Source of the DNA: Noviherbaspirillum autotrophicum
GTDB lineage: Bacteria > Pseudomonadota > Gammaproteobacteria > Burkholderiales > Burkholderiaceae_D
Length of the DNA stretch: 64,000 bases
Assembly (NCBI RefSeq): GCF_000818395.1
Contig: NZ_JWJG01000028.1
Span: forward strand, 1,803,167-1,867,166
Reading direction: 5' to 3'
In this document: positions 1 through 8,206 of the stretch, in pieces
Layout: every line of letters begins with the position of its first letter
Position numbering within the stretch: the first letter of the stretch is position 1
Made by a program: the position numbers and the translations under genes
The notes under the pieces: generated by a model
What the model saw: only the letters and a program-made list of their open reading frames with translations
What the model was told of the DNA's origin: nothing
Database searches by the model: none

Positions 1-289
1 TATTAACAGAATCGACAACCGACGCAAGAAGGTATGGACTTCCATCCTGTCACGGACTATTACTGCAGGGGAAAAGAGATGTCGAAGGTCCGGTATTGAG
101 TGCTCCAAACCGGCTGCTACTGACTGCTTATGGCCGGAAGTGCATGGTCGACACCCTTGAGGCACCGGCTGCTATCGGCGGCCTTTCAGACGATCACAAG
201 GGTGGAATGAAGGAGGACAGCCGCCCCAAAGCGGCCATCTACTGAACCAGCAGCAGACAGTGCGGCCAAGCTGTTCATTCTTTACCAAG

Positions 290-471
290 AAGTCGAGAGA
301 TGCGCTGACAGGTGTGGTGTTCACTATGGGGATCGCAATTCTGAAAATGAGCGACACCTTAGCTTCGCTGATGAAGCGCTCGACAATGCGCTATATAAGG
401 TCAAGGAAAATGGCCGTAATCAGGTCGTCTCTGAAGCGACTGACACTGTCGTGCGCCTGCACATAAAATAG
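290..471 (+). pseudogene. GGDEF (diguanylate cyclase) C-terminal relic
   Basis: About 180 bases encode the last part of a GGDEF domain, split over two frames. Up to about position 355 one frame reads GVVFTMGIAILKMSDT, the normal beta-strand followed by SIGIA-type residues. From about 358 the neighbouring frame reads SFADEALDNALYKVKENGRNQVV, the usual end of a diguanylate cyclase, before a TAG stop at 469-471. No catalytic GGDEF motif or start is present upstream, so this is a frameshifted, 5'-truncated remnant and not a working gene. Positions 1-290 show nothing else I can recognise. Confidence 0.6.
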
Positions 472-645
472 CCATATTACTGGGCAGCCCTCCGAAATGT
501 TTGGAAGAGACGTGCTCACCAATGTTGCTCGTCACTGGGGCGACTCTTCTTCATTGCCCCTTTCGTTAGGAAGTACTCTTCTCAAATGTATTGTGATCCG
601 AAACTCTCAGGACAGGTCAGTCATTACGCTGCCCCTCCCCGCTGT

Positions 646-1071
646 TTAAAAACTTCCACGAGAAGGTCTGACCCTGAGGGTGAGTGTATAGGAGCCTTCC
701 CGACGCTGACGAATCCAGGGGTCGTAATTCGACAGCGGAAGAGAATGTAACAGCGACACCATTGACGGCGTCAAGTCGCATGTACGTAACGCACGCTCCG
801 TGTTCAACAAATGATATTTGGTTCGTAAAAGCGCGAAGGTGACGAACCATGCCATTAAGGATGGCAACAACTGCCCGGTCAGACTGTCGTGGAACATCGT
901 CTCCATGCTTTGACCAAGCCAAACCACCAGCCAAACGACCCACATCAGGATCATCGCACGAACGCTGCGCCATTCAAAGGATTGCTTGACCCGGATAAAG
1001 CAGGTGATCGCCTCCACTTGGGTGCCTGAGAGATGCTCGAAACGCGGCGGTTCAGACTGCAGCGCGTGCAT
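646..1071 (-). CDS. Small hypothetical inner-membrane protein
   Basis: A 141-residue protein I do not recognise. Two hydrophobic segments are visible: roughly residues 40-55 (MILMWVVWLVVWLGQ) and 70-85 (LLPSLMAWFVTFALL). The flanks are polar and basic. I chose the MHALQ start because a strong GAGGAGG ribosome-binding site lies just upstream; an earlier ATG five codons before lacks one. The C-terminal third is rich in Arg and Ser. The gene lies alone beside an unusually AT-rich spacer. It could be a membrane anchor or a recently acquired orphan; no function is claimed. Confidence 0.5.
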   Translation of the reverse strand: MHALQSEPPRFEHLSGTQVEAITCFIRVKQSFEWRSVRAMILMWVVWLVVWLGQSMETMFHDSLTGQLLPSLMAWFVTFALLRTKYHLLNTERALRTCDLTPSMVSLLHSLPLSNYDPWIRQRREGSYTLTLRVRPSRGSF

Positions 1072-1318
1072 AGTTGGCCTCCTCAAATTTTTACTCTTTT
1101 AAAATTTAGCACGGATGATTTTTTCAACTGCACACAAGCTCGTGTCGGCTCGATTAATGTCTTTTAATCAACATAGCGTTTTGTTAATATTCGTTGCAGC
1201 TAAAATAATTTCCCATCTGCATTTTTCTCAAAATCCATCGAATTGTTCCTAATGTGCAAGGGACATAGGGTCAATGCAGTCCAATTAATTAGCATATAAA
1301 CAACTAAAAGGAGTAGAC
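1072..1318. other. AT-rich intergenic region between divergent genes
   Basis: This spacer is clearly AT-richer than the rest of the window, with runs such as TTTTAAAATTTAG and GTTTTGTTAATATTCG. It separates the minus-strand membrane protein from the plus-strand methyltransferase and so must hold both promoters, but I could not fix a convincing -35/-10 pair. The methyltransferase ribosome-binding site AAAAGGAG is at its right end. The base composition fits horizontally acquired DNA. Confidence 0.4.
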
Positions 1319-2293
1319 ATGAGTATGAGTAATCCAGTGACCGCAGTGCATTCGCGCTTCAGTCAATTCCTTGCCGTCCATCCTGATATCGGCCGACTGG
1401 TTGCCGACTTGAGTCCGGTATTTGCGTACGTGCGCAGTAATCCAGAAGCGGCCGAAAGTATTGTGCCCATGTACAAGCGCTGGATATTTGCGTCCCCTAT
1501 CCGCCATTTTGCACTGCTTCAGGCGAGGCCACTGTGGCAGCGCGTGCTGTTGATGGCCTTCGGGATGACCTTGGGACCGTTGTGGACCCTGTTTCTGCAC
1601 CAAATGGCGAATATTCGGGATGTGCGTTGGCGCGCGCATATGGTGAGCGCGATCCTCAAAGACGAAGCGTCCAAACGTCAGGCGCGCTCACAGACCATGA
1701 CCGTGGACGTGCTAGGATCCGGGTCCGGGTTATATGTGATTGACGCATACCGGCGTCTACCGAGCAATTGCCGCACGCAATTTGGGCTAATCGACCATCT
1801 CCCGGAAACCTACGATCTCGCGCGACAGTATGCGAAAACGACCGGTCTGGACGTGACCACGTTTAACTCAACATTCCAACAGCACTGTGCCGATATTACG
1901 GCGCTGGAATTTTATGCGAATCAGGCCGGCACGCGCGATATGGTGTTGATGATTGGCGTGGGTGACCATATCGACAAGGTCATCAAGAGCCGGGTGCTGC
2001 GCGCATTGAAGGGCAGCGAACATCCGCAGGATGTGGCGTCGACCAACCCGGACATGATTCGTCTGATGAGCAAGATTAAATCGACGTTGAAGCCCGGCGG
2101 CGTGTTTGTCTATTCCTTCGTGCAAGCCAACGTGGAAGACGCGTATCTCGAAAAAGTCATTCGCTGGCGCCATCGCTACCGCACCCGCACCATGGTCGAG
2201 CAAATGTTTGCTGCAGCTGGCTGGGACAGTGACCAGATCGAATATGTGGCAGGCCCGACGGGCGTGCAGCATATCGCGATTGCCCGCGCCTGA
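1319..2293 (+). CDS. Class I SAM-dependent methyltransferase family protein
   Basis: 324 residues. A Rossmann-type SAM-binding motif I, VDVLGSGSGLYVIDAY, lies near residues 138-153. An acidic strand end (IDHLPETYDLARQYA) about 30 residues later and a post-core KPGGVFVYSFVQ segment near residue 262 are typical of class I methyltransferases. The N-terminal 110 residues are helical and carry a hydrophobic stretch (VLLMAFGMTLGPLWTLFLHQM), perhaps for membrane or lipid contact. The start is supported by AAAAGGAG seven bases upstream. The substrate cannot be told. The downstream neighbour is a convergent c-di-GMP protein, so there is no operon context. Confidence 0.65.
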   Translation: MSMSNPVTAVHSRFSQFLAVHPDIGRLVADLSPVFAYVRSNPEAAESIVPMYKRWIFASPIRHFALLQARPLWQRVLLMAFGMTLGPLWTLFLHQMANIRDVRWRAHMVSAILKDEASKRQARSQTMTVDVLGSGSGLYVIDAYRRLPSNCRTQFGLIDHLPETYDLARQYAKTTGLDVTTFNSTFQQHCADITALEFYANQAGTRDMVLMIGVGDHIDKVIKSRVLRALKGSEHPQDVASTNPDMIRLMSKIKSTLKPGGVFVYSFVQANVEDAYLEKVIRWRHRYRTRTMVEQMFAAAGWDSDQIEYVAGPTGVQHIAIARA

Positions 2294-2296
2294 TTA

Positions 2297-4309
2297 TCAA
2301 GACACTTTAACTGCCCTGCCGGCATCAGGGAACGCTCCCTGATGCCGGCAGGCGTACCACACCTCGAGATCGTCCGCCGTCATTGGCTTGGCAAAGAGGA
2401 ATCCCTGCACATAGTCGACACCGATATTGCGCAAGAATTCGGTCTGATCGGCCGTTTCCACACCTTCCGCAATGGTTTTCAGTCCAAGCGATTGCGCTGC
2501 CGACACCATCGAACAGACCAAGGCTCGGGATCGATTGTCTTCGATGGACGAGGAAATAAAGGATCGGTCCAGCTTGACGACATCCAGCGGCAGACGCGCC
2601 AGACGCGACAGCGACGAATAACCGGTGCCAAAGTCGTCCAGATGAATCTGAGCGCCCAGTTGGCGGAATCGTTCAATGCGCTCCAGTGCAAGCGTTTCAT
2701 CTTCAGCCAGACAGCTCTCCGTCAGTTCAATGTCCAGGAGGGATGGCGCGAGCCGGTTATCTAACAGCGCATTGGTGAAGTCCTCCATCAAGGTCGTGTG
2801 ACACAGCTGTCTGGCGGAGATATTGACCGCAATACGCAGGTTCAGTCCGGATTTCTGCCATTTGTAAGCCTGGGCCGCCGCTTCACGAATGACCCATTTG
2901 CCGAGCTGAATGATCAGGCCGGATTCTTCGGCATAAGGAATGAACGCCGCCGGGGAAATCATGCCGCGTTCAGGAGATCGCCAACGCAGCAGCGCCTCTA
3001 CACTGCGTGTCTGCCCAGTGGTCAGGCATACCTTGGGCTGATAGTACAAGTCGAGTTCGAACTTCGCCATTGCGGCGCGCAGATGGGTATCGAGCCAAAT
3101 GTGTTCTTCGACGCGCGCATGCATGTCTTTTTCAAACGTAAGGAATGTTCTTCCGCCGTTTTCCTTGGCGACGTACTTGGCAGTGTCCGCGTTGCGAATC
3201 AACTCTGTGGCCGTGCTTCCGTGATCCGGATAAGTTGAAATTCCAATTTTGAAATCCGCATAGACAAGGCCGCTGCCCAGATCAAATGGCTCCTTCATGC
3301 GCGCCAAAATACGAGCAGCAACACGTTCTGCCGACTCCGTGCCCGCGCCACCGCCGAGCAGCACAAGGAAGGCATCTCCGCCCGAACGCGCCAGCAAATC
3401 GCATTCACGCAAACAACTGAGAATGACATCTCTCGCACGCTCGAGCAGTTGGTCGCCGACGGCATGGCCATACAGGTAATTGACCTTGGCGAAACCGTTC
3501 AGATCAAGCATCATGATGGAAAACGCCTGATCGGGCTGCTGCGCAATCTGGTTCTGGATAGTCTCCTGAATGGATAACCGGTTCGGCAGTCCCGTTAGCT
3601 GATCGATATGCGCCAGCGCCAAGAGCTTCTTCTGTGCGGCACGCTCTTCGGTGATGTCCGTTCCAGCCGAGATCAGGTGCCATTCATCCGGACCAGACCC
3701 ACTCCTGACCAGCTTGTTGCGCCACCGGATTAAACGTTCGCCGCGTAAGGTTACGACCGGCCTCTCCATTTCAAAGGGAACGAGTTTTTGGAAAATCTCG
3801 GCGACTTTTTCTCGCGATTGCTCGCGCTGAAACCCTTGCGGAATAAAATCGAAAGCCGGTTGACCCAACACCTGCGCTTCACTATATCCAAACGTTTCTT
3901 CACACAACTTGTTGCACCGGCGAATCCTGCCCTCGTGATCAATCACGACCACTAGACAATTGACCTCGGCGAGCACGGTTTCAGTGTAAGCCAGCCCATT
4001 TTGCAAGCTGCGCACGACGGAATCCGTATCGGACAACATCGCTGCTGTCCCGTGCCATTCAGATTGGTTCATCCGCCGACCAACCAAGTGCATCCGGATC
4101 GTTTCCCCGCCAAGGACCGCTTCGACTTCCATTGCAGTGACCGTTCCCGAACTCGCGCGCAGTTGTTCCGTTTCGAGGGAATTAATGGTGACCGTGATCG
4201 CTTCGTATCCTTCTGCTCCAACCAGGGTCATGGAGCAACCTGTTGCCGGCAAGATCCAGCGCGGCGTTGCGGTTCCAAGTAAGCGTTGAAATGGATGGAT
4301 GGAATTCAA
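2297..4309 (-). CDS. PAS-GGDEF-EAL c-di-GMP protein with degenerate GGDEF
   Basis: 670 residues read from a TTG start preceded by GAGG. An N-terminal region of about 100 residues is followed by a PAS domain (about 110-225: VVVIDHEGRIRRCN, FGYSEAQVLGQ), a GGDEF domain (about 235-400) and an EAL domain (about 410-655). The cyclase signature reads RSGGDAF instead of RYGGDEF, so the metal/catalytic Glu is missing and diguanylate cyclase activity is unlikely. The phosphodiesterase side looks complete: EALLRW, NISARQL, LTES, DDFGTGYSSL, KLDRSFI and AEGVET. It is therefore probably a c-di-GMP phosphodiesterase whose GGDEF may bind GTP as a regulatory site. No transmembrane segment was seen, so it should be cytoplasmic. 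Confidence 0.85.
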   Translation of the reverse strand: MNSIHPFQRLLGTATPRWILPATGCSMTLVGAEGYEAITVTINSLETEQLRASSGTVTAMEVEAVLGGETIRMHLVGRRMNQSEWHGTAAMLSDTDSVVRSLQNGLAYTETVLAEVNCLVVVIDHEGRIRRCNKLCEETFGYSEAQVLGQPAFDFIPQGFQREQSREKVAEIFQKLVPFEMERPVVTLRGERLIRWRNKLVRSGSGPDEWHLISAGTDITEERAAQKKLLALAHIDQLTGLPNRLSIQETIQNQIAQQPDQAFSIMMLDLNGFAKVNYLYGHAVGDQLLERARDVILSCLRECDLLARSGGDAFLVLLGGGAGTESAERVAARILARMKEPFDLGSGLVYADFKIGISTYPDHGSTATELIRNADTAKYVAKENGGRTFLTFEKDMHARVEEHIWLDTHLRAAMAKFELDLYYQPKVCLTTGQTRSVEALLRWRSPERGMISPAAFIPYAEESGLIIQLGKWVIREAAAQAYKWQKSGLNLRIAVNISARQLCHTTLMEDFTNALLDNRLAPSLLDIELTESCLAEDETLALERIERFRQLGAQIHLDDFGTGYSSLSRLARLPLDVVKLDRSFISSSIEDNRSRALVCSMVSAAQSLGLKTIAEGVETADQTEFLRNIGVDYVQGFLFAKPMTADDLEVWYACRHQGAFPDAGRAVKVS

Positions 4310-4537
4310 TGAGACCTCTGTCTGCTAACAATCTTGGCATTTCCTTAAGTCAATAATTTAGAGGCTATGTAATTTGATTGCAAGAAAGGAATCCCATACA
4401 CCTTGGCCGACACCGGATACGTTGACACGATGGAGCCAAAGATGACTTCACAAGCCAACTGATGTGACGAGCCAATCAGAACGAGAGATACATGAAGCTC
4501 GCCGCACGTCTGAATGCAAAAGATGCCCAATATGCGC

Positions 4538-4569
4538 TTGATCTGGTAGTGCACTACCGACTTTATACT
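4538..4569 (+). promoter_or_regulatory. MerR-type promoter/operator with long spacer
   Basis: A -35 like TTGATC (4538-4543) and a -10 TATACT (4564-4569) are separated by about 20 bases, longer than the usual 17. The spacer contains a perfect 14-bp palindrome GGTAGTGCACTACC. A dyad inside an over-long spacer is the hallmark of MerR-family operators. The -10 ends only 8 bases before the merR ATG at 4578, so the mRNA would be leaderless or nearly so. The rest of the 4310-4577 spacer shows nothing further. Confidence 0.7.
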
Positions 4570-4577
4570 TTTTCCGT

Positions 4578-4988
4578 ATGAACGCCGAACAACATTTCAG
4601 AACCAGCCAAATCTGCAAGGAGGCCGGCATCGATCGCGAAACCTTGCGTTTCTATGAAATACGAGGGCTGGTGCCTGAACTGCACCGATCGTCCAACAGT
4701 TACCGGGAATATCCGTCGGATACATTGCTGTGCCTGGACTTTATCCGCCAGGGCAAGGCCGCCGGGTTCACGCTCGCTGAGATTGGCCGGCTGCCGAGCC
4801 TGACGGCCGATAGCGATTTCACCGAGCTGCGTGCGGCAGCGGAATCGCAAATTGCCGCGCTGAATGTACGGATCGCCGAATTACAGGAAATGCGGGCCTT
4901 GCTTACCGAGCTGGCGAGCAAGCCGATCGCCGATGCCGACGTGGGGTGCCCGATTCTACGTTTATTTGCCAGGAAGGGAAGAAAATGA
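4578..4988 (+). CDS. MerR-family transcriptional regulator
   Basis: 136 residues. The N-terminal winged helix-turn-helix (about 8-75) carries SQICKEAGIDRETLRFYEIRGLV and SNSYREYP, diagnostic of MerR DNA-binding domains. A dimerisation coiled coil follows (about 85-118). The C-terminus has a single Cys (VGCPIL), so there is no clear two-Cys metal-binding loop of the CueR/MerR type; the effector is unknown. It probably autoregulates through the dyad in its own promoter. Its stop overlaps the start of the next gene (ATGA), so the two are co-translated and the regulator probably senses something linked to that dehydrogenase. Confidence 0.85.
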   Translation: MNAEQHFRTSQICKEAGIDRETLRFYEIRGLVPELHRSSNSYREYPSDTLLCLDFIRQGKAAGFTLAEIGRLPSLTADSDFTELRAAAESQIAALNVRIAELQEMRALLTELASKPIADADVGCPILRLFARKGRK

Positions 4989-5941
4989 AGGTGTTCGTGA
5001 CGGGCGCATCCGGTTTTCTCGGCAAGCACTTGGTGCAGCGCTTGCGCCAGGCTGGACATGAGGTGGGCGCGAATGGCCGTAGCCAGGAATGCCGCAAAGC
5101 GCAGATGCTGGCGGGCGTGACGCAGGTCGTCGACGGCTCAATGGAGAATATCGATGCCTGGGCTAGCACGCTGAGCGGCTACGATGTACTGGTGCATGCC
5201 GCCGCCCCGATCGAAATGTGGGGGCCGCGGCCGCGCTTTCGGGAGCAGATTGTTGATGCGACTGCCAGGCTGATTGACGCCGCATCGCGCCAAGGTGTCA
5301 GCCGCTTTGTCTACATCAATTCGGAATCGGTGTGGCAAGATGCCGATCCGCTCGTCGGCATCGATGAAACACTGCCGCCGGCGGCCGAACCGAATTCCTA
5401 TTACGGGCACGCGAAGAAGCTGGCAGAACAGGCGGTGTTCGGGTACGACGGGCCGATCGAGCGGATCGTCCTGCGTCCGACCTTTATATGGGGCGAGGAC
5501 TGCCCGGCGCTAGCCGGGATACTGCAGCAAGCCGCACATGACGGGTTTGTCTGGATTGATAGTGGCCGGGCGCCGTTCGAGGCGGTCCACGTCGACAACG
5601 TGGTCGAAGCGATTGTGCTGGCGCTCGATCATGGGCGCAGCGGCGAAGCCTATGCCGTGACCGATGGCCGCGAGTGCACCGTGCGCCAGTTTTTCAGTGC
5701 GATATTCGAACGGACTGGAATACGTGTTCCGCACCTGTCGCTGCCGGGCAGGCTGCTGCGGCCGGCGGCGAAACTGATGGAAAAGACGTGGCGCGCTTTC
5801 GGCGCTGCCACGAAACCGCCGCTCACGCGGTTCGAGGTGGCATTTGTGTCGCAGCCCCTGCACTACCGGATCGACAAGATCCGGCGCGAACTCGGATACC
5901 AGCCGGTCTTCGCCGACATGCCTTCGCAGTTGTATGCTTGA
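4985..5941 (+). CDS. Extended-SDR NAD-dependent epimerase/dehydratase
   Basis: 318 residues. The start ATG overlaps the merR stop and gives the canonical beginning MKVFVTGASGFLGKHLV with the GxxGxxG dinucleotide-binding motif. The active-site elements are visible: INSESVWQD for the Ser strand and YYGHAKKLAE for YxxxK. A FIWGED segment and a C-terminal substrate domain follow. Extended SDRs of this kind act on nucleotide sugars, steroids or small carbonyls; the substrate cannot be told. Co-transcription with a MerR regulator suggests an inducible detoxification or stress role (inference). Confidence 0.8.
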   Translation: MKVFVTGASGFLGKHLVQRLRQAGHEVGANGRSQECRKAQMLAGVTQVVDGSMENIDAWASTLSGYDVLVHAAAPIEMWGPRPRFREQIVDATARLIDAASRQGVSRFVYINSESVWQDADPLVGIDETLPPAAEPNSYYGHAKKLAEQAVFGYDGPIERIVLRPTFIWGEDCPALAGILQQAAHDGFVWIDSGRAPFEAVHVDNVVEAIVLALDHGRSGEAYAVTDGRECTVRQFFSAIFERTGIRVPHLSLPGRLLRPAAKLMEKTWRAFGAATKPPLTRFEVAFVSQPLHYRIDKIRRELGYQPVFADMPSQLYA

Positions 5942-6277
5942 AGCGGGCGCCTGTCCCGCTGTGAAGCACGAATGGCGGAAAACGGAAAAATTGCTGAATG
6001 CGGGCTTCTGGCCGGATATACCTAGCCTGCATTTTTCCGGTACCGGCGGCTATACGCACGGTTGCAGACCTTCGCCTGTCGGTCGTGAACAGGAGCAGCC
6101 GACCCAAAGCTGCCTCTCGGTAAGTCAGAAAGCTGCCGTTCAACGCTATGCTGACCGGCGCCTCTGCAGCGCTGGGCACATGGCTAACATCGTCCGGGAT
6201 ATGCATCCGATGCGCGCCCAATTGCGAGGCTATCCAAAATCAGCTTTGTCTGAAAAATCGGTCAGGTGACTGAGGCA
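5942..6277. other. Intergenic region without recognisable gene
   Basis: This spacer lies between the converging epimerase and membrane-protein genes. Open frames here overlap the epimerase end and look like no family I know. I saw no clear terminator hairpin with a T-run. Nothing is supported. Confidence 0.4.
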
Positions 6278-6736
6278 TTACAGCGTTTGCCAAAGGGAGA
6301 GTGTCCCGTAGGCGTACGCCAGGCCAATGAGGCCACAGATGCCAGAGGAAATCCACCAAAAGGTATTTGAGTTTTCAGGAAATGCAGGCTTAAGAAACGG
6401 AAAGGCTATGGCCCTGACGAGATAGACGGCGCAGGCTAGAACTAGCACGAGTCGGATCAGTGGCAGTGGGCCGATGACTCCAGCGCCGGATAGGGCATAC
6501 ACCGACCATAGCAAGAGAATCATTGTGATCACCAGCGTGACAAGTGTCGGTCGGAGCCTTCCAGCCTCGGCTGCGCGAGCCATGCGTTCGCCAGCACCCA
6601 TGAAGCGATAGGCAGGTGCGCCGATCAGGATGCAGGCCAGGTGCGCCATGGCGGCAGTCGCACTAAGCGCTGCGCCAACAACTAGAGCTTGAGCACCGGC
6701 ACTAAGCATAGAGGAATGAGTTTTAACGTTCAACAT
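6278..6736 (-). CDS. Hypothetical four-helix membrane protein
   Basis: 152 residues, mostly hydrophobic, with about four transmembrane segments: residues 14-38, 64-85, 90-112 and 125-145. The connecting loops are short and basic (GERMARAAEAGRLRP), consistent with an inner-membrane protein. I recognise no family signature. The ribosome-binding sequence AGGA lies inside the arm of a 14-bp hairpin just upstream, so translation may be controlled by RNA structure. It is the downstream gene of a small minus-strand pair with the VOC protein 72 bases away. Confidence 0.55.
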   Translation of the reverse strand: MLNVKTHSSMLSAGAQALVVGAALSATAAMAHLACILIGAPAYRFMGAGERMARAAEAGRLRPTLVTLVITMILLLWSVYALSGAGVIGPLPLIRLVLVLACAVYLVRAIAFPFLKPAFPENSNTFWWISSGICGLIGLAYAYGTLSLWQTL

Positions 6737-6737
6737 G

Positions 6738-6782
6738 AGCGGATGTCCTGCAGCTGATTACGCCAGCGGCAGGACATCCGCT
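6738..6782 (-). promoter_or_regulatory. Perfect 14-bp inverted repeat masking a ribosome-binding site
   Basis: AGCGGATGTCCTGC (6738-6751) is matched by GCAGGACATCCGCT (6769-6782) with a 17-base loop. On the minus strand the second arm ends one base before the membrane protein ATG and holds its AGGA ribosome-binding site. There is no U-tract after it, so it is not a normal intrinsic terminator. It could be an RNA hairpin that gates translation, an RNA-processing site, or an operator. Confidence 0.55.
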
Positions 6783-6808
6783 TGATGGGGGGGAAGGCCA
6801 CGGTTGGT

Positions 6809-7207
6809 TCACTCACCTTCCTCCGCATGGCAGACAACGCACAGCTTATTTCTGTCCGGATCGCGGAAGTAGGCTCCGTAGTATGACGAGTGGTACTCGA
6901 GCCGCAAGCCTGGCTTGCCTTCTGATGATCCACCGCACGCCAGCGCAACTTCATGCGCCTTGCGGACCACAGCCCGACTCGCTGCTTGAAAGGCAACCAT
7001 TTGTCCATTGCCCGCCGAATGAGGCTGACGATCGTACGGCACCCCGATGAGGAAGAGGGGCCTTGGGCCGCCAGCAGTTTGCCAACCTGCCCAAGGCCGA
7101 CCGCGATCACAGAACCGACGCTCAATGCCCAGCGTAGCCATTAGAGGCTCGTAGAACGCCAGCGCTCGATCAAAGTCGGATACGCCGACGAAGACATGAG
7201 AGAACAT
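6809..7207 (-). CDS. VOC (glyoxalase/bleomycin-resistance) family protein
   Basis: 132 residues with the paired beta-alpha-beta-beta-beta modules of the vicinal-oxygen-chelate fold. The start MFSHVFVGVSDFDRALAFY and the end YYGAYFRDPDRNKLCVVCH are characteristic: the first His lies in the metal-binding strand and DPDxNK marks the second module. The family includes glyoxalases, dioxygenases and fosfomycin/bleomycin resistance proteins; this short single-domain type is usually annotated only as VOC. Cytoplasmic, substrate unknown. It may share an mRNA with the membrane protein downstream. Confidence 0.8.
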   Translation of the reverse strand: MFSHVFVGVSDFDRALAFYEPLMATLGIERRFCDRGRPWAGWQTAGGPRPLFLIGVPYDRQPHSAGNGQMVAFQAASRAVVRKAHEVALACGGSSEGKPGLRLEYHSSYYGAYFRDPDRNKLCVVCHAEEGE

Positions 7208-7469
7208 GTGCTTGCCCTTTTTTCCCTGTGTCTAGCTTCAAATAGGGTGAAAAAATTTCTGTGTAACCTGGCAAGCTGTTCACCTATCCCGGCTCACCAA
7301 TTCAGTTGGAACCCTTGCCGTTCCTGCCTTCCGATAAGGTACCGTGTTTTCATGCGGCATTAAATAAGCGGGAAAAGCAGACAGCTTCCGTGGATGCCCC
7401 ATCCCGCATCGTCACCATCTTCCCAAGCTACTCGACCGAGTCCGGCGGTGCATTCGTGACAGGCATTAC

Positions 7470-7640
7470 AGCTTACGCACCGAAGACGCGTACGTCTACT
7501 GGAGCTGATGGTATATCCGGTTTCACAAATTGAAAGGCCCCATGGGCATGGGAGCCGCCGAGGTTAAAGCTTTCCTGTCCTATCTAAGCAACGAGTGTCA
7601 AGCCAATCTCGCTACCCGCAAGCAAGCGCTTTGTCTGCTC
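7470..7640 (+). pseudogene. Tyrosine recombinase (integron-integrase-like) N-terminal relic
   Basis: One frame reads RTEDAYVYWS, a TGA stop at 7506-7508, then WYIRFHKLKGP and GAAEVKAFLSYLSNECQANLATRKQAL. These match the SAM-like core-binding domain of tyrosine recombinases near integron integrases, whose usual form is RTEQAYVDWIRRYIRFH followed by GAAEVEAFLTHLA. After about 7640 the similarity is lost and no catalytic R-H-R-Y domain follows. It is a decayed fragment pointing to a past mobile or integron-like element. I see no attC-like or CRISPR repeats nearby; 7640-8206 holds no gene I can support. Confidence 0.65.
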
Positions 7641-8206
7641 GTCGTAGCGGGTGGGCCGGGCCGTGAGCGCGAGGTGCTGAACGTTGGCGCCAGCACTGTC
7701 GCAGTGCGCGGCGCGAGTGCACTCTTGGGTGTGCGCCAAGCATCTTTCGTGGCTAGTATTCTTCACCATCGGCACACGTGGCGCATATGCAGCTGGCATC
7801 TAAACCCTCCGCCTAGCGAACGCTTTGGAGTCCGCTGCGGTGGCCTAACTCTGCCACTCGTGTCGAACTGTCGATATAACGAAAGGGAGACCATGGGAAG
7901 ATGCTCTTATCTTGATGCGCCGGAAAAAATGCAGAGCCTTCCGCTTGCGCTGCCGCAAGTATGAGTGACACGGGGCGGTCCCGTGTTCGGGGAAGCGCAG
8001 CTCGGACCATCCTGCTTGCGTAATCGATCCGGCGTTGAATGAGGCTGTGGCAAGTTGCTGCGGCACGTTCCGAAACCTGCGCACCGAAAGGCTGTCGTGA
8101 ACAGGATGGCGCAGCTTGCCATTGCATCCGCGACGCTGCAAATTATCCTGTATTCGCGGAAAAGGAAACGCGCGGTTTTTCCATATTTTCAGAGGATGGT
8201 GAATCT

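Noticed and set aside
5844-6269. 141-codon frame overlapping the epimerase end
   Set aside because: More than 90 bases lie inside the epimerase gene, and the rest has no recognisable domain or ribosome-binding site.
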